Assembly: GCA_027624075.1 (NCBI GenBank)
Contig: JAQBUH010000002.1
Coordinates: forward strand, 1 to 64,000
Length of the DNA stretch: 64,000 nucleotides
Source: Chloroflexota bacterium
GTDB taxonomy: Bacteria > Chloroflexota > Dehalococcoidia > Lucifugimonadales > Lucifugimonadaceae
Direction of reading: 5' to 3'
This document shows positions 40,734-50,102 of the stretch, piece after piece (positions within the stretch are counted from its first letter, which is position 1; the number at the start of each line of letters is the position of its first letter). The notes beneath the pieces are model-generated. The model was not told the origin of the DNA. It worked only from the letters and a program-made list of their open reading frames with translations, and made no database searches. A program made the translations under genes and the position numbers.

Positions 40734-42776
40734 TTGTTCTCTGAGCCTCTAGCCTGGCTGATCATAGCTCTACCCGTCGCGGCGTTCGTGCTGAACGGCA
40801 CGGCGGTGCGCGCCTTCCTGGGGCCGCAATCGCTGGTCGCAGGGTGGATCACGATAGCGGCCGTCGCCGGCTCCTTCGTGCTGTCCATATTTGCCCTCGA
40901 GTCTGTTGCCAGCGATGGCGCGACCATCCACCAGCAGCATGACTGGATAGATGTCGTCGGACTGCACCTGACATTTGGCATCCTGCTCGACCAGCTGACA
41001 GCGATCATGTTCGTAGTCGTCAGCGGAGTCTCGTTGCTGGTGCAGATCTACTCGCAGCAGTACATGCACGGCGATAGGTCCTACACGCGGTACTACTCGT
41101 TCATGGCGCTCTTCACAGCGGCCATGCTTGGACTCGTCTCTTCCCGCAACGTCATCCAGCTGTTCGTCTACTGGGAACTGGTTGGCATCTCGTCTTACCT
41201 GCTGATCGGCTTCTGGATGGAGCGGCCGTCCGCAGCGGCCGCAGCCAAGAAGGCGTTCCTGATGACACGCTTCGGCGACTTCGGGTTCCTCCTGGCGATT
41301 CTTTACATCTTCTCCGTCAATCCGGAATACCTCGATATTCCGGCGCTCTATGAGGCGGTTGGAGCCGGAGCAATCGCCGCCAGCGTCGCAACCTGGATAG
41401 CGCTTGGACTGTTCATGGGCGCGATTGGCAAGTCAGCCCAGTTCCCGCTCCACTCATGGCTACCTGACGCCATGGAAGGCCCAACATCCGTCTCCGCACT
41501 CATCCACTCGGCAACGATGGTGACAGCCGGCGTCTTCCTAGTCGCTCGCTTCTTCCCGCTGTTCGAGGCGTCAAACGTAATGGACCTCGTGGCGCTCATC
41601 GGAGCATTCACAGCCGTCTTTGCGGCGTCGATGGGCCTCGTCGCCAACGACATCAAGCGTGTGCTCGCTTACTCGACGATCAGTCAGCTTGGCTACATGG
41701 TGATGGCGCTTGGAATTGGCGCGTACGCGCCCGCGCTGTTCCACCTGTTCACGCACGCCTTCTTCAAGGCCGGGCTGTTCCTCGGAGCGGGCTCGGTTCA
41801 CCACGCGTCAGGGACCTTCAACATGCGGTTCATGGGTGGCCTGCGCAAAGACATGAAGTGGACCTACTGGACTATGGTCATCGGCAGCCTCTCGCTTGCC
41901 GGCCTGTTCCCGCTCTCCGGTTTCTGGTCCAAAGACGAGATCCTGGCGACCGCGTTCGAGCGCGAGAGCGGCGTCGGCTGGGTTGTGCTGATAGCAGGCC
42001 TCGTCGCAGCCTTCATGACCGCGTTCTATATGTTCCGCGCCATCTATATGACGTTCCACGGTGAGTACAGGGGCGGAGCTGAGGTGGAGGCTGAGATGGC
42101 ACGCAACGCCAACCTCCCGGAGCCGGTTGGCCTGGGGCACACGCACCGGCATGAGTCGCCGTGGATGATGGTGGCGCCGCTCATCGTGCTCGCAACGCTT
42201 GCCGTCGTAGCCGGCTTCCTGGTCAACCCGCTGTTCGATGTCGGTCCGATCAACAAGCACGCCTTTGCCACTTTTGTGACAGAACGCAACGAGAGTGTGT
42301 TCAGCGTGGATCAACACGGAGATGTGCCTGCCGGAGCCGAAGAGAGCCATCTGCCAGACGCCGTACACGCTGGCGCCGAGCCGGAGTTCAACATACCGGT
42401 AGCGGCTGTTTCTTCAGTGATGGCCGCAGGTGGAATCCTGCTCGCCTACGCCATGTACATCACAGGAGCAGTGTCTCCCGTCGCGATGGGCAGGCGCTTA
42501 AGCGCGATCTATTCAGTCCTGTTGGGTAAGTACTACTTTGACGAGCTCTACGAGGACCGGATCGTGGTGCGCGGGTTCTATAACCGGCTGGCGCGGTCGC
42601 TGGCATGGTTCGACACAGCCTGGATAGACAACGTTAACGTGCAGCTCGCAAAGCTGACTGCGAACGTTGGCCGCGGTCTGGCAAATGTACAGAACGGCCA
42701 GGCGCAGGCGTATGCCGCAGTCATGGCTATCGGTTTCGTGGTCGTTCTTTTCGCATTCCTGGTGTGGGGGAGCTAA
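40734..42776 (+). CDS. nuoL: NADH-quinone oxidoreductase subunit L
   Basis: The protein has 680 residues and starts at TTG. It is a large antiporter-like subunit with about 16 transmembrane helices. FFVYWELVG-type sequence (LFVYWELVGISSYLLIGFW) carries the key helix-5 glutamate, and KSAQFPLHSWLPDAMEGPTS the helix-7 lysine. HAFFKAGLFLGAGSVHHA and the FSKDEI-like FWSKDEILA are also typical. The long C-terminal amphipathic helix and last helix are preceded by a hydrophilic loop of about 60 residues. It is the distal proton pump of the membrane arm. The DUF2007-like gene immediately precedes it. Confidence 0.95.
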   Translation: MFSEPLAWLIIALPVAAFVLNGTAVRAFLGPQSLVAGWITIAAVAGSFVLSIFALESVASDGATIHQQHDWIDVVGLHLTFGILLDQLTAIMFVVVSGVSLLVQIYSQQYMHGDRSYTRYYSFMALFTAAMLGLVSSRNVIQLFVYWELVGISSYLLIGFWMERPSAAAAAKKAFLMTRFGDFGFLLAILYIFSVNPEYLDIPALYEAVGAGAIAASVATWIALGLFMGAIGKSAQFPLHSWLPDAMEGPTSVSALIHSATMVTAGVFLVARFFPLFEASNVMDLVALIGAFTAVFAASMGLVANDIKRVLAYSTISQLGYMVMALGIGAYAPALFHLFTHAFFKAGLFLGAGSVHHASGTFNMRFMGGLRKDMKWTYWTMVIGSLSLAGLFPLSGFWSKDEILATAFERESGVGWVVLIAGLVAAFMTAFYMFRAIYMTFHGEYRGGAEVEAEMARNANLPEPVGLGHTHRHESPWMMVAPLIVLATLAVVAGFLVNPLFDVGPINKHAFATFVTERNESVFSVDQHGDVPAGAEESHLPDAVHAGAEPEFNIPVAAVSSVMAAGGILLAYAMYITGAVSPVAMGRRLSAIYSVLLGKYYFDELYEDRIVVRGFYNRLARSLAWFDTAWIDNVNVQLAKLTANVGRGLANVQNGQAQAYAAVMAIGFVVVLFAFLVWGS

Positions 42777-42830
42777 CCGTTTGATTCCTGAGCACGGACA
42801 GACACCAATGTGTGAGGCAGGCTGCGACTG

Positions 42831-44375
42831 ATGTTCACAGGCCTGCTAACAGCCACCGTCTTCCTTCCGGCCGCCGCAGCGCTGGTGATTTCGCTTGTCC
42901 TGAAAGACAAGCGCGCCGTGCGCTGGAGTTCTATCGCCGCTGCCACGGTCACGCTGGCGCTGTCGATCATCGTTTTCGTCGCATACGACCGCGACCAGGG
43001 CGGGGTCCAGTTCGTCGACCAGATATCTGGATGGATACCGATTGACGCGCTGCGGGCCCAGTACCTGCTTGGAGTCGACGGCCTGAGCGCGCCGCTCGTG
43101 CTGCTCACCGGGATACTCGGCATGGCGGCGGCCTTCGCGTCATGGCGGATCGAGCACAGGGTGAAGGAGTACTTCTTCTGGCTTCTGCTGCTCGAGTCGG
43201 CGGTGATGGGAGTTTTTCTCTCGCTCGACCTGCTCCTCTTCTTCGTCTTCTTCGAGTTCGAGCTGATCCCCATGTACATGCTGATCTCGATCTGGGGAAC
43301 CGGCCGTCCGAAGTATTCAGCCGTGAAGTTTGTGCTGTTCACACTGTTTGGCGGAGCGTTCATGCTGGTGGCGATACTGGCGCTGTTCCTGTCTTCGTCT
43401 GTTGACACGCTGGCGATGGTCTCGATCCCCGAAGCCGGGATTGTCGGCATTCCCGAGTTGATCGCTGGAGCAGAGCTGATTGCTCCGGCCGCGCTAATCT
43501 TCAGCTTCTTCCTGATCGCGTTTGCGGTGAAGCTGCCTATCTGGCCGCTCCATAACTGGCTCCCTGACGCGCACACAGACGCGCCCACCGCGGTGTCTGT
43601 CATGCTGGCGGGAGTACTGTTGAAGATGGCCGGATACGGATTGCTGCGCATCAACGTCGGATTCTTTCAGGAGACGGATGGATTCACCATTCACGATGCC
43701 GCCGGCGTGCTCGCGGCAATAGCGGCTGTCAGCGTGATCTACGGCGCGATAGTCACCATCCGTCAGACCGACTTGAAGCGCCTCATCGCCTACAGCTCCG
43801 TCTCCCACATGGGCTTCGTGATGCTCGGCGTAGCGGCCGTTGGCGGTACGGCCTCGGAGCTGTCACAGGGAGGGCTGAACGGCGCCGCTCTGCAGATGTT
43901 CACTCACGGCACGATCACAGGACTAGCGTTCTTGATGGTCGGCCTCACCTACGAGCGAACGCACTCCCGTTACATCCCGCACCTCGGCGGGCTGGCAAAG
44001 AAGATGCCCCTGATCGCCATCTTCTTCATCATCGCCGGTTTTGGATCGCTCGGGCTACCAGCGCTCTCCGGCTTCGTTGCGGAGATCACGGTCTTCCTGG
44101 GGACGTTCCCGGTATGGCCGTGGGCGACAGGCGTTGCGGCGTTCGGAGTCGTGCTGGCAGCCGGATACACGCTGTGGATGGTCCAACGCACGTTCTTCGG
44201 CGCGGGACCTCAGCCGGGCGGCATGTCTGCCGACACCTATGAGCGGCTGACAGACGCCAACTGGGTGGACATGGTCGCAGTTGTTGCGCTCACAGTTCCC
44301 ATTTTCCTGGTCGGCATCTGGCCGTCCGTTATCACTGACACCTTCAAGCTGGGAATCGAGGCAGCGATCCGCTGA
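42831..44375 (+). CDS. nuoM: NADH-quinone oxidoreductase subunit M
   Basis: The protein has 514 residues with about 14 transmembrane helices. FFVFFEFELIPMYMLISIWG carries the conserved glutamate in helix 5, and VKLPIWPLHNWLPDAHTDAPT carries the pumping lysine of helix 7. LKRLIAYSSVSHMGFVMLG marks helix 8 to 9. It is the second antiporter-like proton channel. It lies 54 bases after nuoL and overlaps nuoN by one base (TGATG). All key charged residues look present, so the subunit should pump. Confidence 0.95.
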   Translation: MFTGLLTATVFLPAAAALVISLVLKDKRAVRWSSIAAATVTLALSIIVFVAYDRDQGGVQFVDQISGWIPIDALRAQYLLGVDGLSAPLVLLTGILGMAAAFASWRIEHRVKEYFFWLLLLESAVMGVFLSLDLLLFFVFFEFELIPMYMLISIWGTGRPKYSAVKFVLFTLFGGAFMLVAILALFLSSSVDTLAMVSIPEAGIVGIPELIAGAELIAPAALIFSFFLIAFAVKLPIWPLHNWLPDAHTDAPTAVSVMLAGVLLKMAGYGLLRINVGFFQETDGFTIHDAAGVLAAIAAVSVIYGAIVTIRQTDLKRLIAYSSVSHMGFVMLGVAAVGGTASELSQGGLNGAALQMFTHGTITGLAFLMVGLTYERTHSRYIPHLGGLAKKMPLIAIFFIIAGFGSLGLPALSGFVAEITVFLGTFPVWPWATGVAAFGVVLAAGYTLWMVQRTFFGAGPQPGGMSADTYERLTDANWVDMVAVVALTVPIFLVGIWPSVITDTFKLGIEAAIR

Positions 44376-45868
44376 TGACAGTTCAGGACCTGTGGCTGCT
44401 GTCGCCGGAGATAGCGATGACCGGTGTGGCCATCGCCATCGTCTTCGCTGACTTTTTTATCGACAACAAGCGGACGCTGTCTTACATGGCGGCGCTGCTG
44501 CTTATCGTTCCGCTCCTGCTATCGCTCAACCTCTGGTTCGATGTGATTGGTGACACGGAGGCCACATCCGGCCTGTTCGGGTCGCTTGTGGCTGACCGGT
44601 TCGCTCTCTTCTTCCACTTCCTGCTGCTGGGAATAACCGCCGCTGTCATCACCGCATCCGTCCAGTACGTCGAGCGGCTGAAGGGGCTTGAGGGCGAGTT
44701 CCTGGCGCTGGTCCTGTTCTCGGTTACAGGGATGCTGCTGCTGGTCAGCGCCAGGGAACTGATCTCAATCTACGTTGCGCTGGAGCTGACGGCGCTTCCG
44801 GCCGCAGCGCTGGCCGCATTCAGGCGCGATGGCCTGTCGATCGAGGCCGGTCTGAAGTTCATCATCCTCTCAGCCGTTGCGTCCGCCGTGCTTCTGTACG
44901 GGATCGTATTCATATACGGGTATACCGGCACGACGAACCTGGAAGCAATCCTGACCAGGCTTGGCGACCTGCCGTCTGACCCCGGCACTCCGTTCGGCAG
45001 CTACGCCGTCCTGTTTGCCGTTGTGATGATCGTCGCCGGATTCGCCTTCAAGATGGCCGTTGTGCCGTGGCAGATGTGGGTGCCGGACGTCTACCAGGGC
45101 GCTCCGACTCCTGTTGCCGCGTTCCTCTCAACGGCGTCCAAGGCGTCTGCGTTCGCCGTCGTGATCCGGATCATGTACACCGCGTTCGGGTCAGACTCAC
45201 TTTCCCAGGACTGGTCAGGTCTTTTCGCCGCGCTTGCCGTCGCATCGATGCTGTTCGGCAACCTGCTCGCGCTAGGGCAGAGCGATATCAAGCGGCTGCT
45301 CGGATACTCGACGATCGCCCAGGCCGGCTACATGCTCATTGGCGTCGCAGCCGTTGCGGCGAACACCAGTAATGGCGATCCGCTGGCTGGGCCACAGGGC
45401 ACGATGTATTACCTCGCGGGCTACGCGTTCACCAACCTGGCCGTCTTCTTTGCGATCATCGCGATATCCAACCGCACCGGCTCAAATGAGATCAGCAGCC
45501 TCAACGGTCTCAGTAAGCGATCACCGCTGCTTGCGATGCTGCTCACAGTCGGCGTTATATCGTTGATCGGGATCCCGCCGACGGTAGGTTTCATGTCGAA
45601 GGCCGTCGTATTCAGCGCGGCGGTCAACTCCGGCCTGCTCTGGCTCGCCGTGGTTGGCGTCGTTAACACCGTAGTCGCGGCTTTTTACTACCTGCGGATC
45701 ATCAGGGCGGTCTACTTCGAGGAGGCTGAGGACGAATCACGGATCACCGCCGACGCGCCCGTCATACTCGCAACCAGCGTCGCAGTGGCCGGCGTTGCGC
45801 TATTCGGAGCAGTGCCGTGGCTCATCCTGCGTCTGGCGGAAAAATCTCTCGACCTGTTGGCAGCATAG
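44375..45868 (+). CDS. nuoN: NADH-quinone oxidoreductase subunit N
   Basis: The protein has 497 residues with about 14 transmembrane helices. LISIYVALELTALPAAALAA carries the helix-5 glutamate, and AFKMAVVPWQMWVPDVYQGAPT the helix-7 lysine. IKRLLGYSTIAQAGYMLIG is the helix-8 loop. YYLRIIRAVYF near the C-terminus is typical of NuoN. It is the third antiporter-like channel and the last nuo gene here. No nuoE, nuoF or nuoG gene follows; NAD kinase starts 76 bases later on the same strand. Confidence 0.95.
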   Translation: MTVQDLWLLSPEIAMTGVAIAIVFADFFIDNKRTLSYMAALLLIVPLLLSLNLWFDVIGDTEATSGLFGSLVADRFALFFHFLLLGITAAVITASVQYVERLKGLEGEFLALVLFSVTGMLLLVSARELISIYVALELTALPAAALAAFRRDGLSIEAGLKFIILSAVASAVLLYGIVFIYGYTGTTNLEAILTRLGDLPSDPGTPFGSYAVLFAVVMIVAGFAFKMAVVPWQMWVPDVYQGAPTPVAAFLSTASKASAFAVVIRIMYTAFGSDSLSQDWSGLFAALAVASMLFGNLLALGQSDIKRLLGYSTIAQAGYMLIGVAAVAANTSNGDPLAGPQGTMYYLAGYAFTNLAVFFAIIAISNRTGSNEISSLNGLSKRSPLLAMLLTVGVISLIGIPPTVGFMSKAVVFSAAVNSGLLWLAVVGVVNTVVAAFYYLRIIRAVYFEEAEDESRITADAPVILATSVAVAGVALFGAVPWLILRLAEKSLDLLAA

Positions 45869-45944
45869 CGGCGCGCGTGCTGCGGTCCGGGTCATTCCTA
45901 CCTCATTACTGTCAGCAAGCCGTTCCGTCAGTTAACCTGCGAGC

Positions 45945-46799
45945 ATGACTGAGTACAGAAACATCGGGATCATCCACCACGGCCTCCTTCCGGAGGCGGT
46001 GAAACTGGCCGGTTTACTCCAGTCCAGATACGCCGCAGACCGCCAGTGGTGGTCGGCTACCCAGGACACGCTCGCGTCGAACACTCATCAACTCCAGACC
46101 ACCGATCTGATCGTAACCATCGGCGGTGACGGCACAATTCTGCGGGGAGTCCACGAGGCTGCGCCGCGAGGCATTCCGGTGCTGGGCGTCAACATGGGCC
46201 GGGTCGGTTTCATGAGCGAGATTGACGCCGGGGATGCTGTTGACGGTCTCGCGTGGTACCTGGAGGGCAATGCCAGGCTGGACGAGCGGTACATGCTGCA
46301 GGCTGAGATATCCGGAGAGCGGCAGACCGTGCTGCATGCCTTAAACGACGTTACGGTCGCCCGCGGCGCCGAACTACGCGTCATCGAGGTTGAGACGCTG
46401 GTCGATGGCGTCCACCTTGCCGACTATCGAGGCGACGGGCTTGTGGTCGCCACGGCAACCGGCTCCACCGGATACACGCTCAGCCTGGGCGGTCCTGTGA
46501 TGGACCCCGCGTCTGAGGACTATCTGGTCAAGCCGATAGCCACTCACATGAGCCAGTTCGGTGGCGTTGTGTTGAGGTCAACGACAACCCTTGAGCTTAC
46601 CGTCCACTGCTCCAGCCCTGCCACCATCAGCGCTGACGGCTTTATCGACCGCTCCCTTGAGGACGGAGAGACCGTCAGGATCTCGCACGCGTCTATCAAG
46701 GCAACCTTCCTGCGAAAGCGCCCGAGGACAGCCTTCTGGTCAGATCTTTCGCGCCGGTTGGGAATGCGCGTCAGCCCGCTTCCACGCGTGACCGAGTGA
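45945..46799 (+). CDS. nadK: NAD kinase
   Basis: The protein has 284 residues, normal for bacterial NadK. TIGGDGTILRGVH holds the GGDGT motif with catalytic D62. VLGVNMGRVGFMSEI follows, then ALNDVTVARG and ATATGSTGYTLSLGGPVMDP, which bind NAD. ISADGFIDRSL is in the C-terminal beta domain. It makes NADP from NAD with ATP or polyphosphate. No ribosome site is seen; TAACCT ends 6 bases before the ATG and could be a -10 box for a leaderless message. The Nudix gene overlaps its end by four bases. Confidence 0.93.
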   Translation: MTEYRNIGIIHHGLLPEAVKLAGLLQSRYAADRQWWSATQDTLASNTHQLQTTDLIVTIGGDGTILRGVHEAAPRGIPVLGVNMGRVGFMSEIDAGDAVDGLAWYLEGNARLDERYMLQAEISGERQTVLHALNDVTVARGAELRVIEVETLVDGVHLADYRGDGLVVATATGSTGYTLSLGGPVMDPASEDYLVKPIATHMSQFGGVVLRSTTTLELTVHCSSPATISADGFIDRSLEDGETVRISHASIKATFLRKRPRTAFWSDLSRRLGMRVSPLPRVTE

Positions 46800-47404
46800 G
46801 TGCCACGGAAGCGCAGGGATTCGGCTACCATGTAGCCGCCTTGGAACCATTGACCGGAAATACCGTCTCATCCAACTACCTTCACCGTGGAGAGCGAATC
46901 TCGCTTCGGATGGACGAGTTCAGCCTCGGAGAGCGTCCGGTGGTCGCCAAGGACATCATCGAGCATCCCGGCTCAGTGGTGATCTTGCCGCTGACTTCTG
47001 AGGACGAGGCGGTTCTTGTGAGGCAGTGGCGGCAGGCGGCGGGCCAGATACTTCTTGAGGCGCCGTCAGGTACTCGGGAGCCCGGTGAAGACCCACTTGT
47101 CACCGCGCACAGGGAGCTTCGGGAGGAATCGGGGTTTCGAGCCGGGTCAATGACACCGTTAGGCGGCTCATGGGTGGCTCCGGGCTACTCAACCGAGTTC
47201 ACTCATGCATTTCTCGCGCGGAATCTCACGAGCGACCCCTTGCCCCAGGACGCCAGCGAAGATATACACACCGTGATGGTCCCGTTGGCTGATGTGCCGC
47301 GCCTGATCCGCGATGGCGAGCTTCGGGACCAGATGACGATAGCGATCTACTACATGGCGATGCACGTTTTTGGCAACGAGACCTTGCTGAGTCATCTCAG
47401 GTAA
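46796..47404 (+). CDS. Nudix hydrolase, ADP-ribose pyrophosphatase-like
   Basis: The protein has 202 residues and starts at GTG in the GTGA overlap with nadK. A complete Nudix box is present: G, five residues, E, seven residues, then RELREESGF. An upstream strand LVRQWRQAAGQILLEAPSG and the downstream GGSWVAPGYSTEF match the ADP-ribose pyrophosphatase/NudF group, in which E residues bind magnesium. It probably cleaves ADP-ribose or a related NAD breakdown product. Linkage to NAD kinase supports a dinucleotide role. sdhA begins 59 bases later. Confidence 0.9.
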   Translation: MSATEAQGFGYHVAALEPLTGNTVSSNYLHRGERISLRMDEFSLGERPVVAKDIIEHPGSVVILPLTSEDEAVLVRQWRQAAGQILLEAPSGTREPGEDPLVTAHRELREESGFRAGSMTPLGGSWVAPGYSTEFTHAFLARNLTSDPLPQDASEDIHTVMVPLADVPRLIRDGELRDQMTIAIYYMAMHVFGNETLLSHLR

Positions 47405-47463
47405 CCTGGGCCTGATGGGCCGACTGGACAATTGGGCAAACTGGACAACGCGCGGGGAGACAG

Positions 47464-49143
47464 ATGTACGAACACGATCTGCTGATCATCGGCGCAGGCC
47501 TTGCCGGCCTCAGAGCGGCGGTTGAAGGGGTTCGCAACGGGCTCAAGACCGCCGTTATCACTAAAGTCCATCCGGTCCGGAGCCACTCAAACGCAGCGCA
47601 GGGCGGTATCAACGCGCCGCTGACCGACAGGGGCGACGAGTGGGAGGGCCACGCGCTCGACACCATCAAGGGGTCAGACTACCTGGCCGACCAGGACGCA
47701 GTCGAGATCATGTCCCGTGAGGCAGGCGACGCGGTGCTGGAGCTGGAGCGCATGGGCGTGATCTTCTCACGCGGAGAAGACGGACGCCTCGGCACCAGGC
47801 GCTTCGGCGGCCAGAAGGTGGCTCGAACATACTTCGTCGGCGCAATCACCGGCTCGGCCATGCTGCACGTGCTCTATGAGCAGGCGCTCAAGCACGGCCT
47901 GCAGGTCTACGAGGAGTGGTTCGTCACCAGCCTGATCAAGGAAGAGGGCGCTGTTCGTGGCGTGATCGCCCTCGATATCAAGACCGGCGAACTGCACGCA
48001 ATCCGCGCCAAAGCTGTGCTGATGGCCGCAGGCGGCGCCGGACGGGTGTTCGAGCCGTCTACCAACGCGCTGATCTGCACGGGAGACGGGCTCTCGCTTG
48101 CCTGGCGCGCAGGCGCTCCGCTGATGGATATGGAGATGATCCAGTACCACCCGACGACCCTGGCGCGAACCGGCATCCTGCTTTCTGAGGCGGCCCGCGG
48201 CGAAGGGGCGTACCTGCTCAATAGCGAGGGCGACCGCTTCATGCAGAAGTACGCGCCCGACTATATGGAGCTGGCGTCACGCGACGTCGTGTCTCGCGCC
48301 GAGCAGACCGAGATCAATGAGGGACGCGGTATTGAGGGCAACGTGCTGCTCGATCTGCGGCACCTTGGCAGGCAGTTCATCGAGGACCGCCTCGGTTACC
48401 TGCAGGAGGTGGCGGTCGAGTTCATGGGCATCGACCTTACGGAGCAACCGGTGCCCGTCCGCCCCGGAATGCACTACATCATGGGCGGAATCAAGACCAA
48501 CGCGGATGGCGAGACCGAGGTACCTGGCCTGTTTGCCGCCGGAGAGTGCGCCAACGTCTCCGTGCACGGCGCCAACCGGCTCGGCGCGAACTCGCTGCTC
48601 GACACCATCGTGTTCGGCCGCCGCGCAGCCGTGAAATCGGTCGACTATGTGAAGACGATCGGGGAGAGCGGCTCAAATTCTGAGTCATACCTGGAAGCTG
48701 AAAAGAAACGCCTCCAGGCGCTGTTGGACCGCAAGCCGGGGCACCGCACCGCCGTGATCCGCAATGAAATGGCGGTGAACATGACGGAGGGAATCGGCGT
48801 GTTCCGGGACCAGGCATCGATGGAACGCGCTCTGGCTAAGGTCCACGAGATGCGGAAGAAGTACGACGAGGGAATCTATGTCGAGGACAAGGGCAAGGTG
48901 TTCAACACCGACCTTGTGTTTGCGCTTGAGCTCGACTTCATGCTCGACTGCGCTGAGTCTGTCGCAGTCGGCGCGCTGATGCGAAAAGAGAGCCGGGGTG
49001 CTCACTTCCGCACCGATATGCAGGACCGTGACGACGAAAACTGGCTCAAACACACTCTGTCCTACAAGTCCGAAGAAGGCGTTCGGACGGACACGCTGGA
49101 CGTAACGATCACCCAGTGGCAACCGGTTAAGAGGGTTTACTGA
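47464..49143 (+). CDS. sdhA: Succinate dehydrogenase/fumarate reductase flavoprotein subunit
   Basis: The protein has 559 residues. LLIIGAGLAGLRAA binds FAD, and the His in VRSHSNAAQGG is placed for covalent flavin attachment. MIQYHPTTLARTGILLSEAARGEGAYL covers the active-site His and Arg region, and NRLGANSLLDTIVFGRRA is the C-terminal FAD clamp. No signal peptide is present, so the active site faces the cytoplasm. GGGGAGA precedes the ATG. It overlaps sdhB by one base. It oxidises succinate or reduces fumarate, depending on the quinone potential. Confidence 0.95.
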   Translation: MYEHDLLIIGAGLAGLRAAVEGVRNGLKTAVITKVHPVRSHSNAAQGGINAPLTDRGDEWEGHALDTIKGSDYLADQDAVEIMSREAGDAVLELERMGVIFSRGEDGRLGTRRFGGQKVARTYFVGAITGSAMLHVLYEQALKHGLQVYEEWFVTSLIKEEGAVRGVIALDIKTGELHAIRAKAVLMAAGGAGRVFEPSTNALICTGDGLSLAWRAGAPLMDMEMIQYHPTTLARTGILLSEAARGEGAYLLNSEGDRFMQKYAPDYMELASRDVVSRAEQTEINEGRGIEGNVLLDLRHLGRQFIEDRLGYLQEVAVEFMGIDLTEQPVPVRPGMHYIMGGIKTNADGETEVPGLFAAGECANVSVHGANRLGANSLLDTIVFGRRAAVKSVDYVKTIGESGSNSESYLEAEKKRLQALLDRKPGHRTAVIRNEMAVNMTEGIGVFRDQASMERALAKVHEMRKKYDEGIYVEDKGKVFNTDLVFALELDFMLDCAESVAVGALMRKESRGAHFRTDMQDRDDENWLKHTLSYKSEEGVRTDTLDVTITQWQPVKRVY

Positions 49144-50102
49144 TGCAGACAAACCTCAAGGTGAAGCGGTTCAACCCTGGAGAGCCCGGCGCGCAGCCGT
49201 ACTTCCAGGAATACTCGTTGGACGTTCACCCTGACTCGACAATTCTCGACGCCCTGATCCAGGTGCGCGAAGAGGTGGACGGCACCCTGGCGATGCGCTG
49301 CTCGTGTCGCGCCTCGATCTGCGGCTCTTGCGGGATGCGGGTCAATGGCCGTGCCAGGCTCGTCTGCAAGACGCGGGTCGAAGCTGTCGCCCCCAACGGC
49401 GAGCAACTGGTCATAGAGCCGATGGGCAACCAGCGAGTCGTCAAGGACCTGGTTGTGTCGCTCGACACCTTCTTTGACCAGATCAAGCGGGTCGACCCGT
49501 TCTTGAAGCCAGACTCGGTGCCTGAGCAGGGCGAGTTCATCGCATCCAACGAGTCGATGACGAACCTTTTGATCTCGATGAACTGCATCATGTGCGGCTG
49601 CTGCGTATCGGACTGCACGGTACTTGAGGTTGACTCCAACTTCATTGGTCCCGCTGCGCTGGCAAAGGCCTGGCGCTTTACCGAAGACCCCAGGGACGGC
49701 CAGCGGGACGAGCGGCTTAAGAAACTTAACGATGAGGACGGCGGCATCTGGGACTGCACTCGCTGCATGCAGTGCGTCGAGGTCTGCCCCAAAGACGTTG
49801 CGCCCATGGACCGCATCATGGAGATGCGTGACGCCGCTATCAAAGCAGGCAACCGGAACACCTCCGGCTACCACCACACGGAGTCGTTCTACAACTCGGT
49901 GAAGAAGAACGGCAGGCTAGACGAGACCAGGCTTGCCATAGATAGCGCAGGCTGGACCAACATCCCCCGGCTGCTGGACCTGGCGCCAATTGGCTTCAAG
50001 GCGTTGCTCAAGGGCAAAATGCCGCCTGTAATGCCGCACAAGGCCGAGGATAAACAGAAGATCAAAGACCTGTACGAGAAAGTCGAGGGCGAGCAGAAGT
50101 GA
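49143..50102 (+). CDS. sdhB: Succinate dehydrogenase/fumarate reductase iron-sulfur subunit
   Basis: The protein has 319 residues, about 80 more than classical SdhB. The 2Fe-2S ligands are in RCSCRASICGSCG with a fourth cysteine in RLVCKT. A second set, CIMCGCCVSDC and CTRCMQCVEVCPK, holds the 3Fe-4S/4Fe-4S clusters. The C-terminal extension (RNTSGYHHTESFYNSVKKNG and beyond) is typical of complexes with an HdrB-like third subunit instead of SdhC/SdhD. It lies between sdhA and the HdrB-like gene, overlapping both. Confidence 0.94.
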   Translation: MQTNLKVKRFNPGEPGAQPYFQEYSLDVHPDSTILDALIQVREEVDGTLAMRCSCRASICGSCGMRVNGRARLVCKTRVEAVAPNGEQLVIEPMGNQRVVKDLVVSLDTFFDQIKRVDPFLKPDSVPEQGEFIASNESMTNLLISMNCIMCGCCVSDCTVLEVDSNFIGPAALAKAWRFTEDPRDGQRDERLKKLNDEDGGIWDCTRCMQCVEVCPKDVAPMDRIMEMRDAAIKAGNRNTSGYHHTESFYNSVKKNGRLDETRLAIDSAGWTNIPRLLDLAPIGFKALLKGKMPPVMPHKAEDKQKIKDLYEKVEGEQK

